Positions 1 to 13,700 of a DNA stretch of 64,000 nt are shown one piece after another. The stretch's first letter is position 1; each line of letters opens with the position of its first letter. Source of the stretch: Nemopilema nomurai (Eukaryota > Cnidaria > Scyphozoa > Rhizostomeae > Rhizostomatidae); contig ML133458.1 of NCBI GenBank assembly GCA_003864495.1, forward strand, positions 372,001 to 436,000, given 5' to 3'. Both the position numbers and the translations under genes were made by a program. The notes under the pieces are model-generated. The model had not been told where the DNA came from. It ran no database searches and was given only the letters and a program-made list of their open reading frames with translations.

Positions 1-2827
1 AATCCGGCATCCTAGGAGATGAAATGTGCTTTAAAATGATCATTGTTGTCATAAAACATTTAGTTGAAATATGGCTAGTCAGTGGAACCTGCATTTCTTA
101 TCTGTTCGTTTACATTTTCCGTAAAAGTCCTAATCAAGCAAAGGTGACTAGCATACTGTTGCAAAAAGCAAAATCAATTGCAGCATTAAAGGGTCACACG
201 TAACAGATTCCTGTGACTCATTGTGAGGTTTTAGGCCTAAGCTACTGCATATCACTGATTGCCAATATAACCCGATCTGTGTAGAATTCCCGATGGAAAC
301 AATAAGGGTCTACAAGGTTTCACTAACATTCATTGAACTCTAAGACTGCAAGATAGGGTCGACGCTAGAGCGCTCGGATGTGAATCTTAGCTTGTCTGGA
401 CACAACAAGGAAGCACTATCGTATTCGAACCAGCTTCTTTCAAGACTCTAAGAACCTTTAGAGGAACCTATATGAGCAGCATCCATGATTGACTGCGGGT
501 CCCACTTTAAATATCAGCAGTTTTCCAATCTTTAGCATTCTATACAGTTATTTCAACCGCTACACAGGGTAACAAGAAGAGTGGCGGTGAGCCAAGAAGA
601 GTCAAGTGTATTTGCATTTAATGTAGCTGACAAAAGGCTTGCTCTAAATAAGTTATCGTAATAGCGTTAAGATGATATTATAATCATCCGCTTTAAGAAT
701 TTCGATTCTGCTCTTGTCCAAAAGACAAACTGCTCGTTCCTAATCATGGACATTCTTAATTATACCCTATCTTATTGGTGCGTGCATCGTCGTTGAGGGT
801 GCCCCCATTTAAGTTGACGACGCCCGCTACTATTTGTTAAACAAGCTGCATACGTCACATTGAAGCAAACTCGCCAACCGAAGCTTCGTTTCGAAAAAGT
901 TTAAGAAAGAGCAAAGAAGTGGGAATGATCGTGAGTGAATGAAAACATAGTATTTTAGGTAAACCATAGCACAACTCATATGTTTGTATGTTTAAAAGAC
1001 TGGACCTGCGTATGACTTTGTAAATTTTAACTTTTGACCCCGCAATGGCTGCAAATAGTTTCATAAAAGATAATTAATTGCTTTATTAGAAAATAGGCTG
1101 CTTTCATTCCCCATGTTGAATCGTTAATTTTGATAAATTTATTCTATGATATTTTCAGTAAAAACGGATTCTACTTTTCATTGGAAGAAAACAGCAAAAT
1201 CAACACTCGGTGTCGCCATGATCTGAAATCTGCAAAAGGGTATGCTCCTCTCTCGTGTCTATGATAAGCTGGCGTTTCGGTCTGCTATTTCCAGAATTGG
1301 ACGCCGTTATGTAATACCAAACACCACCACCTGAAGATGAACAGGAATTGTAGCTAGAAACAATGGACCAAAGACCAGCCTACCCAATTACAATGGGCTC
1401 AAGGAAATAGCAATCAGTGCGTGTTTGATTGATAACCATGGACTGTAGCAAGATATGAAAGATCCTTCGTGAAAAGTCTTCCTGTGCTTCAGTGACGCAA
1501 TTCAATTCAAACATTTCGTGTTATCGTGCACTGTTCGAGCCACTTGTTTCATGGCCAGAAAATCTAAAAACACTTGAAGCTGGTAGTGTGGAAAACAAAT
1601 CAAAATACTAAGACACTTCAACCACCGCTTATTAGGTCTAGGTCTAACTACAAAAAGTCAAAAGTCTTACACCTGCATTAAACTAAACAGGCTGTTATAC
1701 GAAGTTTTTTATCATACGCAGAACAAGGCTTGCAATTCAGCATTCTGTGTCTACAAGATGATAGGTTAATCATAGAAAGTAACGCAGGATTTGGTCATTA
1801 TTCTTTGGATTTTCTAAATTGCCATTCTTAGTTTCTCAAGAAATCACCAGTCTTTTTTTCCACTGAGATGGAAATATTCTTGGTCATCGCCTTTATAATC
1901 GATAAATTTGCACTGACAATACAAGATATATTGGAAGTTCTAAACAAGTCTTTGCTTTTTATAACAAGTTGTTACAGATCGCTAAATCAAAGTGATCAAG
2001 TGCTCAACTTGATTTACTGGCTCATTGCACAGGGAATGTAACTCTTAAGAAAGAAATTCTTCCGACTACCTCTTTTAAAACTTAAATGCTTGGATGAGCA
2101 ATATGCTTAAACTATTCTAACATTTCTCTGAACTACAGTTGACATCGCCTGATGTTGGTGCGTTTTGTTACTGCGGTAAATTTTTTAACCCAACATGAAG
2201 CCTTGTTGAAAGCTTTGTCGTGGCCAGGTAGCAACCTCTCCTTTCCCCCTACACATGTTTACAGTGGTACAAATTCACCCGATATAGGAGATAGTTAAAA
2301 TGTTTTGTAACATGAAACTGCAAATAAACTAGGGGAAGTTTTGTGACAGGGGGTCCCAACAAGCTTCTGCTTGATGTTGCACATGAATATCAAGATTGTC
2401 CATACCATCATGACAGGCTGATGCATGATACATGATTATGAGACACGAGTTTTATGAAGCACTAAGTTCAAGAATGGGTAGAGCATATTACGTAAATTGC
2501 TGATAGGCATTATGTGTAATATCATATATGTGATATAATATATGATACAGCAGTGCTTAATATGTCCGTCGCGTCAACATTCTGCTGCATAATGACATCA
2601 TTCCAATTTGGGATCGAGGATCGACGGAACGCCTGGGGTTGATCGGGTCTTACCACTATATCCGTTACTTTTCAACGCGGCAGTTCTAAACGGGAAATGG
2701 CTGTTCAGCACATAAGGCATAAATACCGATGTTTTACGCTATTTGTGAATTTCACTAATTTCTGATATCTATCATACCTCTATGATACAATATAAATCTA
2801 GCATTAACCAATCTGTTCGCAGTCACT
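1..2827. other. intergenic, no gene recognised
   Basis: No exon, RNA gene or transposon with recognisable features was found on either strand. The open frames here are short and have no family-like composition. The right part should contain the 3' untranslated region of the acetylcholine receptor gene that ends at 2828 on the minus strand, but I saw no clear AATAAA for it close by. Confidence 0.5.
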
Positions 2828-5800
2828 TCATAGGTGAACAGCTGGTGGAATAAGAAGCACAGCTCCAAGAGTCGCAACAACAACAACTGAGAATACAAAG
2901 TGCAGGATCTTATTAATCACCCAAGCCAATTGTTGCCGCTCATTTGACATTTCAGCATTTCTATTATCTTCCTCTGACTGCCTACTCATATCTGTGAGCA
3001 ATTCAAGAAATTCGTCTTTAAATTTACTCGATAAATTTGGCAGAGATGGAGTCGTATTTTGTGTTTCCTCCGTCTCCTCGCTGCAACTCAATATATCCAG
3101 GGGGCTGTCTCGCAAAAATTCCTTTGGTCTCTTTTCTTCAATAAATTGACTCTCGATAGCCTCGTCTTGGTCTTCCTGCTTGTACTTCAACGAGTCATTT
3201 GCGCATGCGTCACCTACTTTGCGGCTTTTCCTGATCCCAGGATTGAGGCCTAACAGCCATGCAAGCCAGGAACATAAGAAAACTCGAACAAACCTCGGCG
3301 GGAGGGACGTCTTTCCTTCGACATCAATGACAAGACAAATAAGCATGATGGCTACGCTGATTTCACCCAAGATCGCAATCATGAATTTACTGAAGAGAGG
3401 TGTGCCCTCGGGGTTTTCTGGCGCCATGTCCGAAACCATGAGGGAGTAGACTGTGAGAGACAGCAGGGATGTTATCAATAGGTTGACCCTTTCGCCATAC
3501 TTGTAGGGCAAACAGAACGCCAGCACCGACAGCACGGTGATGACGACACTTGGAACCATGAAGCTATAGATGTAGAACATCGACCTCCTCCGCACTTGCA
3601 GCGTGTACGTCACACTGGGGTACGGTTCAGGGCAGCAGCTGTAGTAAACCACGTTGCGCACAGCTCTGAAGTCTGGAAAAAGAATTCTGCTTTGTATATG
3701 TCGTTCTAGTGATGCAAAAAGAGCAAAAGCAGTAGAATGGTTGTTATATTACCAACGAAACTAGGCATCTACATATATTTTCAGCTTAAGTTATTACTGC
3801 ATAGTTACCAGAAACAAAAGGCTTTTTAATTTTTCGAGTACTTAATTCACTATTATAGCAATAATTTCCTGAATATCGTTTTTCATTTAGTTCTTCAAAA
3901 GAGGCTTTAAAAATATATGTGTCTTCCTTTAAGTAATTTATATCCTCTTCGCTAAGATGGAGGTCACTGTGGAACATAGACTCGTATCATGGTAAAACCA
4001 GATGATACAGTTAAGAAAGGATTTGACGCTCACCGTTCAAACACCAGTTTGGAGACACATTACTGCTAGCTAATGTTATGGAAAAATGATAAGAACAACG
4101 CAGCAAAGACAATTGGTTTCTCCAAAGCCACCTAGACCTTGATAACTGTTCAATACGAAATGGCATACACTTAATACTTGAATATAGACATTTTAATAAA
4201 GAAATCCTAGCTTTCTCTGTTAAAATAGTCCTATGTACATAGTATATCACATACAAAAATTTGATACTTCCTTGGATGTGTAAAGCTTTTTGGCAATTGA
4301 CGGCTACGCTTATTTTGTGCTTACTCACCTACTGTATGCCATTCCCCATTTGGAGAGGCCATACTCAAGTCCCCATATGGGCGAATGAGGGTCAGATTCA
4401 AATGGTTGCCCGTGTAACTCCAAGACCCAAACTGCAAAGGACAATGCTGCTCGTCGAACGGAAAATACCTCACACTGAAAATGCACGTGGACCGAATGAC
4501 GAGTTGTATGGACCAGCTGACTGTGCCACTGGGTCGCACAAACACGCCATCTTCTATGTCGTGGTCGAATCCACGGTAATTTTCTTGTGCACTGAAAAAG
4601 AATTGAATCATGTCTATGCAAATCTAATAGTTAATTATACATGATGAAAACGTTTCACGTAGACGAATTATCTTTTGCCATTGTGTTGCAGCACTGATTG
4701 CTTCAGAGCAGTGGCGGGTGGCTATGTTTTCTTTGGGGTACAAAGTCTACTTTTGTACCCCTTTCTACATATTGTGGCTACATATTACAAACAAATATTG
4801 CAAATAAACAATTTTGGTGCCCCCACATCACTAACTGTGCCCCTAACTGCTTCAGAGAACAGATTTGATAAAGAAAGTCTTGTGAAAATAAAGAAAATAG
4901 CCCTTTCAAGTAGCCCTTATAAAGTTTGACAAATAATAGCTCATGGAAAGACAAAAAAAGCCAATTTAAAAATACCTTTAACAGAGAAGTGACCAGTTAC
5001 CTAATGATTGTATTAAAAGTTGGATTTTAAATGAAAATGGATTAGTTCATTATAGCACTTGTAAAGTTTGATAATCACTATGTGACGTTACTGATCACAC
5101 AGCCTGCTCTGAGAAAATCACTTTGTACCATTTACAAAAATGCTAAGTTTTACACAGAATAGCTGTAGTGTAAAACAGCTTAAAGGAGGAAAATCACCTC
5201 TTGCAAATCGAGACAACTCGCACTGCCATGTTGCGTCCACCGGCTATTTTCTCAAAACAGACAAACCAGCTTATCTTTTCGGCATGTTATAAAAAAACTA
5301 GACGCGGAAACACACGAGTTTACAGCACGAGATGCCTCGATTCCGCAAACACCTCCAGTGGCTTGCAGTTCATCGTGTTAAAATAACAAGAAAAAGTCAG
5401 ATGATGAAAGTAGGAAAGAAAATACCCAGCAATTTTAACCTGATGCAAAAAGTATATTTACTTCCGAATTGGCATGTTTCTATACCATAAAGGGAAAATC
5501 TCCTATTCAGAACAGAGGGAGATCATGTCAAAATTTAAATTCTACAGCTATGTTTAGGAAACTTTCTTTACTTGTTTCAAGGTTTTTAGAAACAAGCAAA
5601 CAAATATTTTTAAAGCTTCACGCGATAATTTTCAACTCACGTGTAGATATGAAGCAATGGAAAAGAATACATCGAAATACTTCACGTTTGCAACTTAAGT
5701 TAAGTAGAGCTAAAGTGTGTCTTGGAGAACTTTAAGGATTTGATGGAAAGCAGCAAAAAAGAATAAAGGTGTACATCAAAGTAAGCTGTCGATATAGGGA

Positions 5801-8800
5801 AACCGTAAATTTTAACAGCATTGCATGGGATCTAATTTCAAAACGTATATGAATGTAAAGGAGGAATAAAAATTTTCTTACTTATTGTAAAGATAAATAT
5901 CAGGAACCCAGACTGTGGTGGGGTTCAGTACGAGCCAATCTACGGCATACTCGCTCTGGTTCCATTTAAGTCTAAAATCACTCCACGTCTAAGGCGAAAA
6001 TCACTTGCTTTACCATCAACTTGATCTTACCTAAGAATGAGGTTTACCTAAGAACTGTTTCTTAGAATTTTTGTCTTCAATTTAGACAATAAAGCTCAGA
6101 ATACGCGAGTAACAAACGACCCAGCCCATTTGCAAGTGGGGTACAGCGGTGAGAAGGCATCCTAGTTCGACATCTCTTGTCATTGCCTTTCACTAATTCA
6201 TAACTTCGGTCCACTGTCACATACTTTTAAACTGTGTTATCCTTTTCTTTTGATTCTTATATTATGACAAGTGAAAGAAGCCTCAAAGACCTATTTAAAA
6301 TCTTATTTTTAAAAAATTATCATGAAAAAATTTTCAAACATGTTAAGAAAAAGAATTTCTAGGTCTAGATATGAATGAATGATAAAATCTTTTGAAGAGG
6401 CTTTACATACTTGTCTGACCCACACATTCCAGGTGACAACTTGGTTTTTTTCGTCCTAAAAACAAAAGACGATTTAGCAAAAATTGACTGGCCGATTGGT
6501 CGATTGGTCGATTGGTCGATTGGTCAATCTTTGATTGATCGATTGGTCGATTAGTGGATCATTCGACACAGTGAAACTAAATGTTTCATATTTAATGGGT
6601 GAAACTAATAACTAATTATATTTTAATAGTTAAAAGATAATTAGTACCAAATGACAATCTAGACAAAGACAAAGTAATTATTAGAACTTGAAAAACCTAA
6701 AGAAACACCGTTCCTGAAAAACTTCTATCCAGGTATTTGGACGTATAAATTTGGCACAGAAAATGGTCCTCAATTAGATGAAACGGGAAACCAATCAAGA
6801 GAACTATCACTTGTATCACTCTCAACCCCACTTAAATGCATTTGCTACGAAATTGCTTGTCAACCGGTGCAGAGTGTCCCATCTGCAAGCAGTGCATTTC
6901 CCAACAGCAAGCCAAAAACCAGTACTCCGCAATATCGAGTCCACCAATTTTCAAGTTGTGACGAGGGTAACAAATTAATATATATTATTGACATATTCTA
7001 GCATTATTTTAGGACTATCGCTCTCATTTCCACTGAATCAGAAAATTGATGACAAAGATTGAAAATTCTTTCTAGCTACAAATTCAAACACTTTTTAGCC
7101 AAATTTTGGCAGCTTCAGATTTTGCATTGCAAAGGGCTTTGATTACCAACTCCTTTTTCAACTTGAGCAGTATTTTTTTCAAATAACAATAAAACCGAGA
7201 TTACTTACAAAATCCATGACTTGTCTTAGTGCGATATCGAAAGATACTTGGACCGGTGACGTAGGTGTTTGAGCTGGGCGCATGCCTCTCTTGTAGGTGG
7301 TAAGCAGCTTGTTGATCAACCTTGATTCATCCGAAGGATTCGCTGTCGTTGTTGCTGCGAGAAGAAATTGTCGAAGGAATTATATCACTGGATTTTGGCA
7401 GAAGGAATTTAGCAGAAGAAAACACGAGAAAATCATTCAGTAGGGGAGGGCTGAAGAGAATCAAAAGTATGCAATGTTGGGAAGTTCCAATCTATTAAGT
7501 GCACATTGCCTGGTTATTGCAATAGTCGTTATGCTCCAGCCTTGTTCTAGAGAGGGGTTGAAAGCGGGGGTGGGGTCTTAAGGGGCACAGCATTTGATCA
7601 TCGAAAGCATTATTAGCAGCTGTAAAGCTATCAAAGCCAATTGCAGCTCCTTTATCTTTAGATAACCTAAGTACAGATACTTCTTAAACATGAAAGCATG
7701 GAAGGTATTTATCAAAATCATACTAAGAAAAATCATTGAATAACCAGATCTTGATGCACAACGCTGCTACATCCAGTTCTGGTCCATCCATCTTCGTGGG
7801 AAAGATTCTTAGTTAATTATTTGCTAAATCGACGGCAAGGAAACGAAAGGATTTATTTCAGGCCATTCAAATTTCAGTATAGCGACAACTCCCTCTTTTA
7901 TGGAAAGGGATCGACTGAAATTGAAAATATAGCGGAAAGTACCGAAAACACCTTTGAAATTCGGCTGCATTTGAAAAGAAGACCAAGACAATCGCACTTC
8001 AAAAGTACCTATGTACATTTTTCAAAACTTTGACGACAGCTTTAGTTTGTTTTCGAACATTTCTCGGTTTTTTCTTTATCAAAATAGGCATTTTCAATCA
8101 CTATCCTTTACCTAATGCTACGCTTTGTCTTTACTCTCTTTAAAAAGTTGCTTTATTTTCTGAAGCGAATTCTTTGGGGCTGGAATGCATTGTTCAATGG
8201 GTCTATCTGCCATTATCGCCTTTATTGTTAGAGCATTAAAAAACATTTCCAAAGACACAATGAAGTCAGGCAGATAGATGTAACTGATGAAGTCGTTCAG
8301 CCAAGGCTTCAAACGCTGGCCGCTTAAAAAGTGACATTTTTAGAACCTTGAAACTATCAAAGGTATATGTCGGAAATTAATAAGATTATATAAGGCGTTA
8401 CCGCTAGACCAAAGTTACGTATAAAACAAAAATAAACTCTGTTGTTGACAGCAAGTGAATCGTTAATAACGAATATCAAAATGTAACATGAATTTTTGGA
8501 GATGACCAATCAAGGTATGAAAGAGACTAATTTTTGACAAGAGTCACTTTAACAGGATCGGATTTAATGGTGAAAAGCTGAAGAATTTTTATGTTGTTTC
8601 GTATGCGATTTTAGTGGCATTTCCTCGTCGGCTAGCAGACGCGTGTCGGTGTTGCTATTTTTGAGTAGAAACTGCCCTAGATTGTTGATACCCGAGCAGA
8701 TATTCCAAGCCATAACCATCAGCTGGATTTTAGATGGCTCTAGATAGTCGGATGGAGACGTGCGGCCTGCTTCAAGTTCAAACATGTGAAAAGAATGTTT

Positions 8801-8873
8801 AGAGAAAAAGCTTACCAAACTTGACTGTGACAGCCAAGAAAACAAGTGCTCTTAGTGGAAACCAAAGGAGCAT
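2828..8873 (-). CDS. nicotinic acetylcholine receptor, alpha-type subunit
   Basis: Ligand-gated cation channel subunit of the Cys-loop family, plasma membrane. Exons in transcript order: 8873-8816, 7354-7209, 6455-6411, 5988-5882, 4591-4329, 3672-2828. All joints are GT-AG and in phase, giving 487 aa, the usual family length. Visible landmarks: signal peptide (MLLWFPLRALVFLAV), loop A in WVPDIYLYNN (about residues 110-119), Cys-loop C155-C169 with FPFD inside, loop B Trp176 (GSWSYTG), loop C vicinal cysteines C219-C220 in YYSCCPEPYP, which define an alpha subunit, then M1-M3, a long cytoplasmic loop and M4 near the C-terminus. GE before M2 (ERVNLLITSLLSLTVYSLMV) predicts cation selectivity. 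The start is the only Met giving a signal peptide with a consensus donor. Which alpha subtype it equals cannot be decided here. Confidence 0.93.
6488..6552. repeat. 8-bp tandem repeat GATTGGTC
   Basis: Four perfect copies of gattggtc start at 6494 and are followed by degenerate copies up to about 6552. The repeat lies in the intron between receptor exons 2 and 3, close to the 45-bp exon. Confidence 0.85.
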
Positions 8874-10721
8874 CTCCAGCAATTGAAATCACGGTGCCTT
8901 GGTATTTACATGTAGCTTTATTGTTAACTCTCATCCAGTTGTAACATGATACTTCAACGTCGATCGTGTAATGGACTCGCAGGCTTATGACCGGACAAAG
9001 TGAAGTTGCTAAGCAACATGATCTGAACTGTCAATAATAATAGCCCTTTGTTACAAGGCTACATGTAGTTAAACATCCCTCGTTGACCATTAGCTGGACA
9101 TTGTCTTATGCAAAGCGCGTTAGAAAGCCGAGCTTATTTATCAGATTTAATCACAGTGAAAAGAAACCGCCTTAGTGAAGTAAGATGAAGATTGGTCAAA
9201 ATTGTGGATGGATCGAAACGACATTTCTGCAGTGACAATGCACCTGTGCATCTTATTTGCCTTTCGTCGTCTCCTCTTCAATCCAGTAATATAATCACAG
9301 GTAACAAAGGACGATTTTTCACTTGAAATAAGGAGTTGTCAAAATGGCTTTACACAACACTAGCAGCGGGCTTGAAAACAACTACTTAAGCCAGATAACC
9401 AGACAAGTCTTGTTCAAAGCCATTGACCAGAGACTGATATTTGCAAAGCCTCTTAGCAGACAGGAACATGACCGGTGATCAGCAATTTGATTAAGGTCGA
9501 TTCTGCCAGTCGTTTCTTTGACTAATCATAGAGAGTGCGGAAAGATAATGTTGCCTTTGGTGAGAACGTAAGAAATCCTGTTGCCTATGACACTTTCTTT
9601 GACTGTTGTGATGCTGAACCGGTTTTTTAGGCTAACCTGAAACAACTTGATTTGTCAAGCCGCCAATATCCAACAGCGATTTCAGCAACAAAAGGCGACT
9701 TAATCTGCCGGGATATGAACTGTAAACTTTTATGCTTTAATGCCCCTTCGGAACATCTTTCTACAAAACTAGTCGCAAGACAATCCTTGTATAATGCTTA
9801 TTGCAAAAACATACATGTCATTACTTCAGAGTTTCGTAAACAAAGAAAGCTTGATAAGCGAGTAAGATTCTGCTTTGATCACAAACGATTCAAAACTTTT
9901 ATCGAAGTCCTTGTCCCTCGATCTTTACGCTTCACGCTCACTTGCCGTCTCTAAATGCTACGCAGCAGAGCCCTGTTTGCTACGCAGCAATCGCAAAGCC
10001 AATGGGAAAACATTCCCGGCATTCAATCGTTCGGGACGAGAAACTCTTTTGAAAAGCATAGGCTTTAAAACAATCATACATGCAAGTCGCAAAAATAATG
10101 TTACCAAAAATAGAGTAATCTTCACTTTTAGCTTAAAAATGTAACATAGACGTCATATTTTTTCCCGAACTCTACATTCTGTTCTGTATTTACCTACAAA
10201 TGCATCGATACAATAGTGGCTGAGAGATTCAAAGTAGCTAGTTGGAACAAACGGTTGTGCAGAAGGGTGTGGAGAAAGCTTTGAAGCTTTATTCTACAGA
10301 ATGCTCATCCATCTCTTCCTATACGTTGTATGTCAAGGCTCAAAACATCAATGTTCATATATACAATAGGTGTCTCTTTTGGTATGTCACCTGACATTTT
10401 TTATAACAGTGCTTTGGCATGGAGGGGCAGTTGCACTTTGTGGAGGGGTTCAGTCTTTGAAGTGAGGCAGCCAGTTTGCTTCAGACCATAAGCACCAAGG
10501 CCCAGCTAGCTCAATGTTATCTTGAGAAAGTCGCCTGTTCCAGTACAAAACGCAAAAGTGACTCCTTGAAACCCACTGTGACATCTTCCATCACCTATCA
10601 GACTGGTCAAAACAAACCCAATGTTTCTTGGCATCCGTTGAATTGTCCTACGGCTCGATATAACACCATTCACGGGTTTAAATCCTTCACCACAGGTTAA
10701 AATCTTCTGCAAGCCCAACTT
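8874..10721. other. intergenic between receptor 5' end and NELF-C/D 3' end
   Basis: Both neighbours are on the minus strand, so this interval should hold the receptor promoter and the NELF-C/D 3' untranslated region. Open frames on the plus strand at 9652-9954 and 9875-10144 have no recognisable family features. The only functional site I can suggest is the poly(A) signal at 10288-10293. Confidence 0.5.
10288..10293 (-). other. candidate poly(A) signal for NELF-C/D
   Basis: The minus strand reads AATAAA here, about 430 bases after the proposed NELF-C/D stop codon at 10722. It is the first clear AATAAA that I noticed in this direction. No transcript end was available to confirm it. Confidence 0.4.
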
Positions 10722-13700
10722 TCAACCTTTAGCACAATGTACTGAAAGAGGAGAGTAGAAGACCACTGTTAGATTACGATTAGATGCTGGCAGAGATTAA
10801 AGTGTTATTAAAGCACAGGTCGCAGGAAGATACTTCTGATATAGAGGATAGTCCCAGGGATAAACCGGATAGTCCCAGGGATAAACCGGAAAGTCCCAGG
10901 GATAAACATGTTCGAAACTTTTAATCAAATTTCGATTATTAATCAAAACATCTATGTTTCGGAGCGTTTGCATATCCGATAATTGCGTTTACATGGCCGC
11001 TACACACCAGTGTAAACCGAAGTACTTTTCACACCGCAAACTCAAATTCATGCCGGATAGCTTTGGTTTTCTCGAACAGAAGCCAATTCCTAAACTCAAA
11101 TTTTTACTTATATTAACAACTTTGTACAGTTTTGTATTAAATTGAGAAAATCGTAATCAAACTTGAAAGACAAAAAACAGACAAACAATTTAAAAAGAAT
11201 CTAGATGCACGAATGTAGCTTGCAGCTCTCAAAAGGACTGGACAGTCGTGTTTAGCGACCTGAATAAATGCTCTCATATCAATGCACTCTTAATATTACC
11301 CTATTCCAAGCAATAATATTTGGAGGCAAAAATTCGCTGTTTTCGAGGAAGAGAAAGGCGTGCTGCTTTCGAAAGCTTTTGTCAGGCATTTGCCATCCAA
11401 ATCCATTAGTTAGATTTCTTATGTTATGGCTTATCGAAAAATGCTGGAAATCAGGTCGATAGAAACAGCAGCACACACGAATAATTAGTCCGCAAATATT
11501 TTGTTTGGCCGTCCGCTAGAATAAATCCAATTATTCACTGCGATTCTGAGTGTAAGTACCAGCCGAGAAAGCAGCTAGCAAACAAAGCGGATAGATTTTG
11601 CCTAACATGCAATCTACGCTTCTAATCCCTTTGAGTAGCATTGAGTCAAAGAGCCGCATACATTTCTTAAATCATTGAAACAATTTAGAAAAAATCATTT
11701 AAGAAATGTTCAAAGGACTTACAGAGAAACCTCGAAACGTCATCATTTTTGTCTGCAGTTTTTAAAATACCAGTAATGGACTCATTTTTCACGATTGGCA
11801 GAAAAATGTCGATGAACTCTCGGGAATACGGGGGTGCAATCATTTCAAGCACCTAAAAGGTAATATAAGAGGTCGAGTCAGCTTAGATGACAGCTTACGT
11901 CAACTTCATGAAGTTGTAGACAACAATATAAAATGATGGATGCATAAATTTATCCAGCATAAAGTCTGCTTAAGTGAATGCAAGCATATAGGAAATGTTA
12001 GATGAATGCACCTCCTTCAATCAAATAAAAAAATTCGTCCCTATCCTTGAACTTCCCAAATTTTAGGCTATAGATACTATAATGAATCGATTGCCTTCCA
12101 AACAAACGTTTTTTCAATCATAAAACTTTTGCTCCTCAAAAAATTAAATGACTCTTGCTCTCCGTCAAAAGACTTTCGTCGACTTGGCCCTGGTGCAAAT
12201 GCATATCACGAAAGTTTGCTAGAAGATTCAGAATCACGGCTAAATTTATCAAAGGTCAATACGAAGAAAGCGAATACAGTCCAATCGGGTATTCCCATAA
12301 ATTTCGAACAAAGATAATTATACGCTTGAACATCGTTATAAGCATTAAAATGGTATCACTAAGATACTGATCAAGCAAAAGGTAACGGGTTTATATCGAA
12401 GAGAACAAAGTGGAGCATACCTCTATAACAAAATGCCTGATTAGTGAAATGTCAGTTAATTGGCTGTCCATACAGTTTCTTATAAACTGCACCACGGGAA
12501 TGACGTAACCACGGCTAAGCATATGTACCAGCCGGTCCAAAATCGTCTTTTTGAACTCCAGCTATGATAACAAAAATGCACGTTCAGGAAATAATGGGCG
12601 TTAACCAATTTAACAATACTATACTTTGCAAATTGGAAAAGCAGAAAATAATTGAATGAATATTTCCCGTAAAATTTTTGAGACCATGTTCGCAAAGAGT
12701 AACATTGCAGCACAATTGAAATATAGAAAAGCCGGGTTATAGATAGAATGACAATTTAGTATTGATAACTAGTACAAACTTAGTCGGAGAAAAAATGAGA
12801 CATTTTGAATAGCTCAAAAGTGGATTAAGCTAAAGAACATCAGCAGGAAAAATTCAACTAGGTCCGAAGGAATACAAAAAAGCCAACATGGATAAAAAGT
12901 TAATATTTTCTGAAGAGCATATTCTAGAGAGCATTTACCTCAACGAGTGTTTCTAGTCCTGGGTAACTCGCCGAAAATAGTTTGATTAGCAACTTCAATA
13001 CAAGTGGATGCTGTAAAGCATGACAAGTGCTGACCTAGAAAGTACAAACGATATTAACTAAGACGAAATACAGTAAGCAAAAATATAAAGATTTCCAAGC
13101 TAAGCAGTTTTCAACACTTCGAGACACATTTACCATCTAGCAGATTTCAGTATGGGGAAAACATAAGTACACAAAAAAGAGCATATATACATATATGACT
13201 TATGGGTAGTAGAGATGTTTAAAGGGCATAAATTTTTTGACATTGACATGTTTGACGATTGTACTTCATTACGCCCAGCATTTTCTGCGCATGGGAAAGA
13301 AGCAGCTGGGGAATAACCTGGTGGGGAACAAATCGTGGAATGCCAATGCTATGCTTCATGCCTCGTCACAAATTTTTTATTCCTGGTACTAAATTTTACG
13401 CGCAAGTAACAAATTACCTCTCATTACTTTAACCTAAAAACACAGTCAAACCACCCAACTCTCGAAAAAACCTCCAAGGCTTGACGGAGCCATCGTGCTA
13501 CTGTCAAGTGCTAGAAAGACATGCCACATTTCGCTTCAAGAAACGCATGACACATTGGAAGATTCATAAATATCTTCTGTACCTCATCAAGAAGAACCAG
13601 ATGAAGTGGAGTTGAATCTGTCATAACTTTTAGATAATTGTTTCCTGAAAGGCATTCTTCGACCCACCGTAGGATTCCCATGGCAACAACAGGGTACCTA

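Noticed and set aside
4261..4644. 127-codon open frame on the plus strand
   Set aside because: It is antisense to acetylcholine receptor exon 5, whose frame has clear Cys-loop homology.
4709..4862. Possible hAT-like element (cagtggcgggtgg at one end, ggggtacaaa hairpin at 4735-4762)
   Set aside because: Only one terminus is recognisable and no matching right end or target duplication was found, so it is at best a fragment.
9652..10144. Two overlapping open frames of 100 and 89 codons between the receptor and NELF-C/D
   Set aside because: No splice, domain or codon features support them; they probably lie in noncoding sequence.
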